DNA from: Dunaliella salina | Lineage: Eukaryota; Chlorophyta; Chlorophyceae; Chlamydomonadales; Dunaliellaceae | DNA length: 29,380 nt | Direction: 5' to 3' | Assembly (NCBI GenBank): GCA_002284615.2 | Contig: MU070054.1 | Location: forward strand, 111,159-140,538 | Shown: positions 10,025 through 19,376 of the stretch, piece by piece | Position numbering within the stretch: the stretch's first letter is position 1 | Layout: each line of letters begins with the position of its first letter | The notes under the pieces: generated by a model | Database searches by the model: none | The model's input: the letters and a program-made list of their open reading frames with translations, nothing else | Told to the model about the DNA's origin: nothing | Translations under genes and position numbers: made by a program

Positions 10025-10394
10025 CTGAAGTTGCCAAAAAACCTACAAAAATAAAGCCCTTATTCTTCGCCTAGCAGATGGAAGAGCTATGCCTCCCAAA
10101 CTGCAGTAATCGTGATTTTAGCCGAGCGCGCACCCCGGCGTGCCCCCATTCCATCATGCTCATACAGCGGCCTGTCAACTCCTGAGTAGCACCACAATTT
10201 ATTTCCACTTCCAGATGACAATCTTAGCCGGGCCTGGTTTGGTTGTAGGTACCTCAAACTAAACATTTATCTCAGGTGACAAATTTCTTACTAGCGTGAG
10301 ACACCAACAAAAAAACTTACCTACCATCATTGGTGTACTCTCCCACTTTAGGACCCGTATGTCACTATTCCCCTTACATTCTGCCTAAATACTT
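10025..10394. other. No gene seen; upstream flank of the minus-strand gene
   Basis: Probably holds the upstream intron or promoter of the gene ending at 10024. No convincing first exon or core promoter element is visible. Confidence 0.35.
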
Positions 10395-10990
10395 TTACCT
10401 GGATTTACCTGGATCCAGTCACAATCTTCGGGTGGAAAACCCAACGGCATCATGGGAATAGGTGCCCTTAGGAGCTCAGGATTTGCAACAAATGCGATTG
10501 ACACACTGTGCAAGATGAAAAGCACATTATTCCAGAGTGCCCTTCCCAGGATCTGACAGACTTGCGCAATCAGTTCCATCATTTGTTCAGCTGTGCACCT
10601 GCCGGTTATCCAATGCACCTCAGAGACTTCATGAGCCAGACAAATGTCTTAGAATTAGCCAAATTTGTGTCTGCATGCTTGAGATGCTGTGCCTGGCTTT
10701 TGAGCACTGCTTTCATTTTTTTGCTTGAATTGATCTAGTTATAGGTTTACAAGGGAACATAACCTTCAGCCAGAGAGTTTAGTTTGGCTTTGAAAAATTT
10801 GAAAATTCCAACGCTCTACGCATTTAGCGATCTCGGAGCGTGTATTAAAGAGAGGGCTTCCACGATTGCCCCCACCAAGATTAGATCCCGGCTTTGGTTT
10901 TGAATTGGTCTAGTTACATGCTTCTATGTCTCCGCTCAGCTGCTCTTGCAGGCAGATAAAACGATGTAACCTTACCTTACCTGGATTTAC
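10395..10990 (+). mobile_element. Two LINE 3'-end fragments
   Basis: At 10505-10740 the frame reads VQDEKHIIPECPSQDLTDLR and then NQFHHLF, the Cys/His C-terminal motif of the LINE family. At 10885-10990 a second copy of the extreme 3' end gives CTCAGCTGCTCTTGCAGGCAG and then a TGTAACCTTACCTTACC tail. Between them (about 10760-10880) is unassigned sequence. Confidence 0.7.
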
Positions 10991-10994
10991 TCAA

Positions 10995-11290
10995 ACACTA
11001 AGTCCTACGCAGCGTGGCCTGATTCCATGTCACGTCCATGCTCTTCAAGACGGGCAAACTACTTGGAATATTGATACCTCCTCGTGACCCATGTGGTTCC
11101 CAGGATGATGTGCAAGATGAGGTTCATGCTATTTTCAAATGTAACTACCCTCAGGTCTGTTCTCTTAGGTGTCTTCGTTTTCTGGTCCTCTTCTTTCTCA
11201 TTCCACTGCCTCTTTTCAGGCAGCTCCTAACCTTTCTTCTGCACACCATCTTCAATCCTTTCAAATGTTTGCTTTTATGAATCAAAAAGA
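10995..11290 (+). mobile_element. LINE C-terminal fragment
   Basis: Encodes HVHALQDGQTTWN, then DDVQDEVHAIFKCNYPQVCS, equivalent to GLQDEKHAVFLC at 15860-15895 of the large LINE. Frame and downstream homology decay after about 11170. Confidence 0.65.
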
Positions 11291-12364
11291 ACAAAAATGT
11301 TTCTTTTTCTGTTTCAGCTCCTTTCCTTTATGAACAGGCTAGCAGTCCGACTGAGCCAGTTGTTTTGAATGGACGCCTTCTTTGCTCAGCAGGCTGTAAC
11401 CTTCATCACTTTAGAACGTGCGCAGGCTCAACATTCCCACATCATAAACCCACGAGAGGCTTACAATAAGTTGGCAACCTATCAAACTTTGTTTGCAGTG
11501 CCTTTTGACCACAATGTGCGTGCCCCAGCCCGCTTACCGAGACACATGCATTTGGATCTGTCCTTTCTTTGGGTACCGCTCGGACAATAGGCGGCCTCTC
11601 AGGTGGAGCAGGCCTGACCATGTCTTACTATCGACTTCCTTGTTTAAGTGTGTGCAGAAGTCAAACATTTGTGATCCAGTCCTTGACACTAGAGACCATG
11701 GAAGCATTTCAGTTGTTTTCCGTGTTCCTGATGTTGTCCAATGTGCTGATTGGACTCCCTTTTTTGAACACGTGTGTGGGATGGGACAGTGTGCAAGCAA
11801 AATGAGTTTGAGTTGGAAGCATGAGCGGCAACTTGCTTACGTTGAAGAACTTGAGAGAAACTTGGAGATGCCAGTGCAGTTGGAAGCTGCCCTTGAGGCT
11901 GGCAACATAGACACGGCGTGTTTTTGTTTGAGAAGTTGGATCATGCAAGCTGCGAGTGAGAATAATGTGGGCATGTGCAAATTTCAAGGGTGTGTCTTCA
12001 AGAGAACTGAAAAACAAGGGATCAGAAGGCCTGTTTGGTTTGATGAGTAGTGTCGGCTGAGGAGGCGTCTGTCTATTCAAGCTGTGCGAAGTGGTCAAGC
12101 TGTGCATGCCTGTCGTTTTTTAAAAAGAGAATATAAGAAACAAACCAGGCGTGCACGGCGCGCTTTTGAGAAGTACCAGGCGGTTTTCTTGGACAGACTG
12201 AAGAGACATAGGCCAGATATCCATGATATGCTGAGGAAGCGAAGGAGCACCCATCAAACTCCTATCACAACAGAAAGCTGGAGCTCCTAACTGCACCGTC
12301 ATTTTGGCTCTCATACAGGCAATTGCTCCTCTTCTCTAAGCAGAGCAGCTGCAAATTTGCAAGG

Positions 12365-12570
12365 CATGGGTAGCTGCCCTGAAAGCATACATCACCAGGA
12401 TACCTCCCTGCACACCAGTGGATCTGTGGGCATACACCCCACTTATCCAACAGGAAGCAATCCTCACATTCCTGATCGGCAATCCGGACCCATGGGTAGC
12501 TGCCCTGAAAGCACGTCCATGGGTAACTGCCCTGAAAGCACGTCCATGGGTAGCTGCCCTGAAAGCACTA
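12365..12570 (+). repeat. 27-bp coding minisatellite inside the LINE
   Basis: CATGGGTAGCTGCCCTGAAA starts at 12491, 12518 (one change) and 12545, a 27-bp period, with an isolated copy at 12365. Each unit adds nine residues (PWVAALKAR), so expansion keeps the reading frame. Confidence 0.9.
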
Positions 12571-12985
12571 ACAATTGAAGACCTGGACTATTGGACGGCA
12601 TCAGCAGAGGGGTACAATCTGCCCTTAGGGTTGTATGCGGGGTGGCACAGCGGGTGGCTGCTCGCTGGACAGGAGGCTCAGGTGCTACAGCTCGGGATAT
12701 GGCAGTGGCCTTAGGGCGCAACAACCCGCCCCCTGAACAGCAATTCCGACAAGGTGCTGAGTCTCAATGGTTGCCTGAAGCTGATGCTTTGGATCTGCCT
12801 GATGCTGCTGCCTTGTACTCTGTTGTTTGTGAGCACATCCGTAGATTAAATACTAGGACATCCCCTGGTTTTGATGCCATTGCGGCTCCGTTCATTAAAT
12901 ATGCTGTGAAAAGGGTCCCAGCTGTCAATGGTAGAGGCACAGATAGGATAAATGTCTTAGCTCCTTACATTGCGCGTTTGCTGCC

Positions 12986-13396
12986 ATGATGGAGAAAGCT
13001 GAGATCCCTGCTTGCTGGAAAATAGCCAAAATTACTCCTCTCTACAAGAAGGGCTCTGTTGTGGATCCAGGGAATTATCGCATGCTTGCCGTTAGTGGTA
13101 CCCTGTACAGATTGTACGCGAATGTGTTGAGGGAGGTTGTCACAGGGTGGTGCAGAGATAAGAACAAAATTCCAGATACACAATACGGTTTCTATCCTGG
13201 CCGTAACACTTTGCAGCCCATTTTTATTTTGCGGCACTTGCAGCATGCTGCTCAGGTCAAGCGTCCTAATCGATCCCCAAGATTGCATGCGGCATTTATT
13301 GACTTTAAGCAAGCTTACGACACAATTCCCAGGGAAGCTCTTTGGAGGCACCTTCAGTGCAGTCGTATGCCTACATGCTTGTTGAATATCATTAAG
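12986..13396 (+). pseudogene. LINE reverse transcriptase, N-terminal half
   Basis: The frame opens with MMEKAEIPACWKIAKITPLY and covers RT motifs 1 to A, with AFIDFKQAYD at residues 103-112. Loss of one base near 12975 (CGTTTGCTGCC) separates it from the upstream frame that ends in PYIARLLP. The frame is cut at LLNIIK by the insertion at 13397. Confidence 0.85.
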
Positions 13397-14006
13397 GTTA
13401 CAAGGTTACAATGGGATATAAGCCTTCAGCCATAAGGTTGGCTGCTCGGCGTGAAGTCCTTTGATGAGCACAAACACAGGCAACTCTAAAAAAACATTGA
13501 GAAAACTGATGTAATGTCTCAAGAAGACTAGATGAAGTCCAGAGGGACAGCATATGTGTTTTCTGTTCACAGAGGGAGCAGTAAACAAGGAAATAAGGGA
13601 GGAGAAATGAAGAGCTCTACTTGAAACCAGAAGGGCTGGCCAGGTTCTGACCAGTATCACAAAGAGCTGCATGAACATACGTTTGGAGTTTCTGTTATGA
13701 ACCCCTCCTAACAACAGTCAGCTAGCTAGCCAGGCACACACCTCAGTCATGTATTTGCTCTTTGTTTCAGGTTCCTGGCCGTATCGCGCTCCCTCTGCCT
13801 GGGCGTGGGTGTGTAAGGCAGCGCCCCCTCATAGACAAGAAATGACACCAGCTCCACTGCGTACTTCTGCTGCTCTTCTTCAGAGACATAGTTGGCAGTG
13901 GAGCGCCTAGAAAGCGTTGCCCGAATGTCGTCCACACCGCGGTGTTGCTTGAAGACCTCCCATTGGCCCGGCTCCATGACAAAGGATGGAACCACGACAG
14001 GGGCCT
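13397..14006 (-). mobile_element. Chimeric LINE-mediated insertion inside the RT, 10-bp target duplication
   Basis: TATCATTAAG occurs at 13387-13396 and 14007-14016; removing one copy and the 610 bases between restores the RT frame. Read on the minus strand the insert ends with GCTGAAGGCTTATATCCCA and TTGTAACCTTGTAAC, the 3' end of the same LINE family (compare 16132-16160). Only about 50 bases are LINE; the 5' part carries an unrelated ORF. This is what template switching or transduction during target-primed reverse transcription would leave. Confidence 0.85.
13748..14006 (-). pseudogene. Captured C-terminal coding fragment of an unknown cellular gene
   Basis: The minus frame is open from the insertion edge to TGA at about 13748 and looks strongly coding: VVPSFVMEPGQWEVFKQHRG, later YVSEEEQQKYAVELVSFLVY, ending in basic residues. 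There is no start at its 5' edge, consistent with 5' truncation. About 300 bases resembling a 3' UTR follow before the LINE tail. I do not recognise the parent protein. Confidence 0.55.
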
Positions 14007-14920
14007 TATCATTAAGAACATGTATGCTAATGACGAGTACATCTTAGTGGATGGCACCGAGCAAGCTCGTGTGCGCCCTCTTTTTGGAGTTAAGCAAGGC
14101 TGCCCGCTTTCCCCCCTGCTGTTTTCCCTGTACATCAATGATGTGGATTGCGTGGCAGAAAATGTGCAAGGGGCAGTTACAGGTGCAAGCGATCTCCATG
14201 TTACGCATATGCTGTATGCAGATGATCTGTGCCTTACCAGTAACCAGCCTGGTCAGCTCCAGTTGATGTTGGATAGGTTGCACGCTTATGCTNGGCGGAA
14301 AGGATTGGTGATAAATGCTGCCAAGTCTGAGATTGTGCATNTTAATTCTAAGGGCAATAATGTGCCAGTCTTTACTTTAGGTGGAGTGCGCTTGGCTTGT
14401 GCAGAGTCTTTCAAATATTTGGGCATGCTGTTCACGAAGCAGCGCAACCCTCAGGCCACTGCCGAACACATGTGCGCTCCTTTCCTGGCTGGATGTAGAC
14501 GGATCAGGCAGTTTGCGTCAGAGTACCACTTGACTGACAGGCCGCATACCATGCTCTGGCTGGCTAAAGCATATGCTCTCCCTGCTAGCATGTATGCTTG
14601 TCAAATCTGGGGCACTAGATATATGAAAGAAGGTGCTGAATGGGACTGCCCTTNACAAACTGTGCACCTGTGCTTACTGAAGCGTTTCCTGGGGGTGAAG
14701 CGTACCACTCCTAANTGGTNTGTTCTTCGGGAATNTGGTCATGAGCCTTTGCAGTTTTATTGGTTCCGTGCAGCAGTCAGATTCTACAATGCTTTGCTGC
14801 GCAGCAACAGTACTACANTACGCAAGGTGCTGCAAGCAGATGTTGACATGAGCTGCATATCTCGTAAATGTTGGACCTCAGAGTTTTTGGCAGCATGTAA
14901 TGGCTTGGACAGGTGCAATA
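14007..14920 (+). pseudogene. LINE reverse transcriptase, C-terminal half and thumb
   Basis: Resumes exactly after the inserted element at IIKNMYANDEYILVDG. It contains RT motif B (GVKQGCPLSPLLF), the YADD box and FKYLGMLFTKQ, then a long helical region (LKRFLGVKRTT). Seven single N bases at 14293-14818 and the N gap from 14921 limit reading. Confidence 0.85.
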
Positions 14921-15575
14921 NNNNNNNNNNNNNNNNNNNNNNNNNNNNNNNNNNNNNNNNNNNNNNNNNNNNNNNNNNNNNNNNNNNNNNNNNNNNNNNN
15001 NNNNNNNNNNNNNNNNNNNNNNNNNNNNNNNNNNNNNNNNNNNNNNNNNNNNNNNNNNNNNNNNNNNNNNNNNNNNNNNNNNNNNNNNNNNNNNNNNNNN
15101 NNNNNNNNNNNNNNNNNNNNNNNNNNNNNNNNNNNNNNNNNNNNNNNNNNNNNNNNNNNNNNNNNNNNNNNNNNNNNNNNNNNNNNNNNNNNNNNNNNNN
15201 NNNNNNNNNNNNNNNNNNNNNNNNNNNNNNNNNNNNNNNNNNNNNNNNNNNNNNNNNNNNNNNNNNNNNNNNNNNNNNNNNNNNNNNNNNNNNNNNNNNN
15301 NNNNNNNNNNNNNNNNNNNNNNNNNNNNNNNNNNNNNNNNNNNNNNNNNNNNNNNNNNNNNNNNNNNNNNNNNNNNNNNNNNNNNNNNNNNNNNNNNNNN
15401 NNNNNNNNNNNNNNNNNNNNNNNNNNNNNNNNNNNNNNNNNNNNNNNNNNNNNNNNNNNNNNNNNNNNNNNNNNNNNNNNNNNNNNNNNNNNNNNNNNNN
15501 NNNNNNNNNNNNNNNNNNNNNNNNNNNNNNNNNNNNNNNNNNNNNNNNNNNNNNNNNNNNNNNNNNNNNNNNNNN
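14921..15575. other. Assembly gap (655 N)
   Basis: A run of N inside the LINE. Any ORF crossing it is an artefact. Its true length is unknown. Confidence 1.
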
Positions 15576-16143
15576 ATCTGAGAAAAAGGCTACGAGGCGT
15601 TTGGAATGCGGCTGCCTTGGCAGAGCACAATGAGCGTGTGAACAAATTAGCCAAGTATCATCACTGGGTGGCTCTCCCTTTGAAGCCTTTGGCTGCTTAT
15701 GGAGCGCCCTTTCTGTCCCTAGGTATTTGCGTCTTGATCTAGGCAAGCATACGCTGAGAAACATCGCACGCTTTCGATTGCATGCACACACCCTAAGAGT
15801 TGAGACATCACTTAGGCAGGAGCACACTTCAGTTTGTGATAAATGTGACCTAGGAGGACTTCAAGATGAAAAACATGCTGTGTTCCTTTGTTCCTGCGGT
15901 CCTGTGTGTTCTCTTAGAAGGACTTATGAACATCTCTTTTCTGACTTCCCCTCTGCTCACAGAGTTTTTCAGGACGAGACAGGCGCTTTTTTCTGCAGTC
16001 AGGCTAATTCTGAGGATGTCTTTCATTTCTTACAGGACCAAACTAATGAGACTTATCGTTTTATTTCTAATCTCATGGATATTTATTCTTTGGATGGAAC
16101 AGTTCATCAGGCTGAGCAGCCAAACAACCTGGCTGAAGGTTAA
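15576..16143 (+). pseudogene. LINE ORF C-terminus with Cys/His motif
   Basis: After the gap two frames carry the homology: RLRGVWNAAALAEHNERVNK, then from about 15727 RLDLGKHTLRNIARFRLHAH, CDKCDLGGLQDEKHAVFLC and the end NLAEG-stop. The motif is the C-x2-C...H-x4-C zinc-binding element typical of LINE C-termini. A frameshift lies near 15720. Confidence 0.8.
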
Positions 16144-16159
16144 ACCCAATTGTAACCTT

Positions 16160-16632
16160 GTAACCTTGGATCTGTCTCAACATGTCGTAAGGAATGTTAG
16201 CCGATTCAGACTTAGGGCACACGGGCTGAAGGTAGAGACAGCGGCTTGGGATTCTCAAAACTCTCTCGTGTGTGATTGCTGCTCTGGTGATGAGATTCAG
16301 GATGAAATCCATGCCCTTTTGACGTGCAGAAACACAGATGTTTGCGATGTGAGGAGAAAGTATGCTTACCTGTTCAGCTGCTTCTCCGGTGTTTTTTCAA
16401 TGGAACAACCTTATTTACAGCAAGGTAGTGTCCAGGATGTGCATGATTTCCTCTTGTAACACAACAACAAGCTTTATTTGTTTATTTCTGAGCTTATGGA
16501 TATTATGTTGGCTGGCGAGGACCAGTCACAGGCCAATCAGTCGAACAATCTGGCTGAAGGTCCCCAAATGTAAATGTAAATCTAAATCTAAATCTAAATC
16601 ATCTCATTTAAATCTGAAATCTGAAATCTGAG
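16160..16632 (+). mobile_element. Second LINE 3' end placed directly behind the first
   Basis: Starts within the ORF at LDLSQHVVRNVSRFRLRAHG, the same register as 15740 of the first copy, and repeats the Cys/His motif (CDCCSGDEIQDEIHALLTC). It stops at 16457, with decayed NQSNNLAEG after it. Its tail is a TAAATC repeat (16566-16600), unlike the TTGTAACC tail of the upstream copy, so it is a diverged subfamily. Confidence 0.8.
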
Positions 16633-16905
16633 GATGGAAGAAGGAGAGTCCGAGCGCTCAGGGGCATGGCAAGCAATCCTCCGGATCCCCATTAGTTTTG
16701 ACTCATGCTCTCTCCTAGGCTACTTTTGTCTAGTTTAGGTAGAGGGCCCCCTGGTGAGGCCTCTAACTTTTGTTAGGGGTTCTTTCCTTAATGCATGCGG
16801 CCTTTGGCCTGCGTAGAATTTACTTATCTTTTCTTTTCTAGCTGCCCATGGTGGCAGGTACGGCTTTGTGGCCCTATCCTGTCCTATCCAATCCAATCCA
16901 ATCCT
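16633..16905 (+). mobile_element. LINE 3' end of the nuclease-type family (copy 3)
   Basis: CCTCCGGATCCCCATTAG matches CCTCCAGATCCCCATTAG at the stop of copy 1 (3104-3121). The UTR differs from copies 1 and 2 and ends in TCCTATCCAATCCAATCC (16878-16903). Confidence 0.6.
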
Positions 16906-18080
16906 TACAGAAAACTGCACTGGAAAATCACAGAGAATGATAGGAGCAAACGAACAAATTGCCCAAAACATTTTTAGAAAAAAAACAATTTTGGCCGCGG
17001 AAAAGGTGGTCAGCCCCAAGTTCAAATCCATGTTTTTTCCCATATTCAAGAAATGAAAAGAAAAAGACTCAGGTAGTGAATTCGCTGTCCACACTAATCC
17101 AGGAGAAGAGGATGTCCTGGCCCACTGGGCTTTCCCCGCCACAAAATGATTAAAAATATGAGTTACTGAGGTTCAGGTGGGCGACCAGCAGCACCCCTGA
17201 TCATGCTGTCCTCACATTCACTCCAGTAGACCCCTCTTCTTCAACAAGTTCCAACCATAACATTGTCTGTATAAGAAATGCTGCAGCAGGTATTGGTGCA
17301 CTAGCTAGTACAGGGCGTCTGAGCCCGCCAATAAATCATCCTATTTGTTGTCTCTGCAATAGAGCTGTCAGCAGCTTGCAGAGCAGTTGTAGCATATGCT
17401 TGCTCTTGCTTGTGCTGGTGCTGCTGGTGCTGGCGCTCTGCCAGAAGGCCCCCAAAAGGGCGGTCTATAATCCACTCTTAGGTGCTACTGAGGGTACCAT
17501 CTGCGGTGATACCTCTGAAAAAAGCGCGGGTTCTGTGGACATCTGCATTAAGGTTCTGCCCTCCATAAACTTACCAATGTATGGACCTCAATGTAGGCAT
17601 CGATGAGTCGCCGACCACTTGCACAGATTTCTGTGGATGGCACTCCACGTCTGTAAGGGTATCTGCGAAGGAAGGTACACCCTGCAAATACAAGACGTGC
17701 AAATTGCCAGTGTCAAAAATGTCAGCACGCAAGAAAGGTTGACTCATTGCTCAATCAATTTGAGAGGCAACTCCTCCTCTCTCCCTGACGGCGGCCTTTA
17801 ACAAACAGTGCATTTTTAACACCAAGATCAAAGACTTGTTGCAGAAACAAAAATGGCATTAATTGTTATTCACAATCATGATGAAGGTTGGGGAGTTTGG
17901 GGTTTGGCAAATGAAGTTTGCACACAGTTCAAAAAAGTTCAAGCTCTTGGACAGCTCTTAGTCCTCCAACAACCTATCCCTTGCAGGGATTGACTCATCA
18001 TTTGTGATTCATTCTGAATTTTTATTGCCCAGTCCCTGGGAAATTGGATTATTGAACAAAGTAATCAAGTGTAATCACTG
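16906..18080. other. No convincing gene
   Basis: A plus frame at 17376-17606 starts with a Leu-rich hydrophobic stretch but has no supporting context. On the minus strand around 17330-17470 a Gln-rich frame (ERQHQQHQHKQEQAYATT) is open and could be an exon remnant. No splice-consistent model emerges. Confidence 0.35.
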
Positions 18081-18083
18081 TAG

Positions 18084-18266
18084 AGACCCGTGACCAGTTC
18101 GCACCCCCTTTTTTCAGCAATTGGATATCTCCGTTACGCATCAGTACGCACCTTGCTCGGAGTTTTTTTTTTTTTGGCGCACCTTTACGGACCCCCTTAA
18201 ACATCCCATTACGCATTACGCACCCCTTTTTCATAAAGGTATAGAATGGGTAATGGTCACGGGTCT
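18084..18266. mobile_element. 183-bp inverted-repeat element (MITE-like)
   Basis: AGACCCGTGACCA at 18084-18096 is matched by its exact reverse complement at 18254-18266. Inside, GCACCCC..TTTTTT and ATTACGCA motifs recur, and a run of T lies near 18165. A target duplication is not clear (GTA is near both ends but one base off), so the superfamily is undetermined. Confidence 0.55.
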
Positions 18267-18474
18267 GTAAGGTAATTCCTGCTTCATCACAAAGAAGTTA
18301 TTACTTGGGAGCGTGTTTAACAATCAATTTAAGGCCTACGAGTGCCTTGCATTACATCCCAGGCAATGCCTTTTGCCACGCACGTTACATTGGCAGTGAA
18401 GCCAAGTGCGCATGCGATCACGCATGCTGCGCATGCTATGGCATTCATCGCCTTAAGTGTTCATCATTCATCTT

Positions 18475-18524
18475 GGTGCTCATCACCTCAGTGGTCATGG
18501 GTTCGAATCCTGGTTCGTGCACCA
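18475..18524 (+). promoter_or_regulatory. tRNA-like B box inside the TRIM
   Basis: GGTTCGAATCC (18500-18510) is a perfect Pol III B box, followed by CTGGTTCGTGCACCA, which looks like a T arm and acceptor end with CCA. The T stem is weak and no D or anticodon arm fits upstream. I read it as a captured tRNA remnant, not a functional tRNA. Confidence 0.4.
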
Positions 18525-18742
18525 ATGGCAACTTGTCGCCTAAGTCCAGATTTCTGGTGTTCTTTGCCGGCAAAATACCAAAAAGCGATAGTGAGCGGCA
18601 AGCATGTGAGTCCTTTGGCAAGTGGGGCATTGCTTAGCTCGCGAGGAAGCAAGCTCATGAGGGTGGGGCGAGTGTAACAAGCAATATAAGGCCCATGAGT
18701 GCCTTGTGTTACATCCCAGGCAATGCCTTTTTGCCGTGCACG

Positions 18743-18747
18743 TTACA
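18743..18747 (-). terminator. Candidate TGTAA polyadenylation signal in the TRIM LTR
   Basis: The minus strand reads TGTAAC about 100 bases after the stop of the gene at 18846-19587. TGTAA is the usual poly(A) signal in Chlamydomonadales (established knowledge); use here is inferred. Confidence 0.35.
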
Positions 18748-18845
18748 GCGTGAGTGTGATTATTCCCACAATCATTGATTTAAAGGTGATTAACTTGAGT
18801 AATTAACTCTGAATCTACGACGTAGTATTGGAAACGCAGCAAGTC

Positions 18846-19339
18846 CTAGTATGTACGCATATCTGAATTGAATGATATGAGATGCTCAGAGCACAGACCA
18901 AACTGCGAGCAGCAGTGCAAAGCACAGGAAGACATGATGACCATGAGGGCGCCAGTGAAGCTGCTGTGCTTGCTTGAGATGACACACCTCAGATGAAGAT
19001 GGCTGCTCCAAAGAGCCTGCCCCTGAAGCTGGTGTACTGTATGCAAGCATGCCTCCACTGCTGCGACAAGCTACTGCTGGTGCTGCTTACCACTCTTGCA
19101 CTCCTGTATGCAAGCCACTGGTGTTGCTTTGTGGCGCTGCAGCCCTGGCTGCCACCTCCTGTTGTGCGCCCCCCCACTCCAAGTGCGCCTGCTCCAAATT
19201 GAATGCCTCATGCTGCTGCTGCTGCTGCTGCTGCGTGTCACTCTTGCTGTTAGAGTTGAGCTCTGGTTGCACTCCAGCTTTGGCGACTTGTAAACTCTTC
19301 AGGTAAGCAGAGCTCATCCATTGGGCTGCACTTTTTGCA

Positions 19340-19376
<37 letters not shown>

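Larger units (their letters stand above)
11340..16166 (+). mobile_element. Nearly full-length APE/RT LINE, frameshifted and interrupted
   Basis: Domains in order on the plus strand: end of an APE endonuclease (11340-12050; RWSRPDHVLLS, then DTRDHGSISVVF), a linker, the pre-RT region (TSPGFDAIAAPF near 12860), RT fingers and palm (12986-13396; YKKGSVVDPGNYRML, FIDFKQAYD with its catalytic Asp), RT motif GVKQGCPLSPLLF and YADD at 14215-14226, then thumb and C-terminal regions. After a gap of N, the Cys/His motif CDKCDLGGLQDEKH-C follows (15838-15895), with a stop at 16141. The tail is TTGTAACCTTGTAACC. Frames shift at least near 11490, 12600 and 12975. A 610-bp insertion splits the RT at 13396/14007. 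The 5' end and ORF1 are not evident. It is a dead copy. Confidence 0.9.
18314..18747 (+). mobile_element. TRIM: 434-bp LTR element in miniature
   Basis: Direct repeats of 76 and 75 bp lie at 18314-18389 (TGTTTAAC...GTTACA) and 18673-18747 (TGTAAC...GTTACA), with TG...CA ends. One base after the left LTR is TGGCAGTGAAGC, starting with TGG as a primer-binding site should. Directly before the right LTR is the purine-rich GAGGGTGGGGCGAG. GCG flanks both sides (18311-18313, 18748-18750), a short possible target duplication. The internal part has no protein ORF of note. Confidence 0.7.

Noticed and set aside
14784..15827. Long ORFs crossing the N gap
   Set aside because: The length is mostly undetermined bases; only the flanking LINE homology is real.
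16868..16905. TCCAA-type repeat as an independent satellite
   Set aside because: Better explained as the tail of the LINE 3' end at 16633-16905.
18441..18524. Possible functional tRNA gene around the B box
   Set aside because: No A box, D arm or anticodon arm folds upstream, and the T stem has a mismatch and wobbles. Reported only as a tRNA-like remnant.
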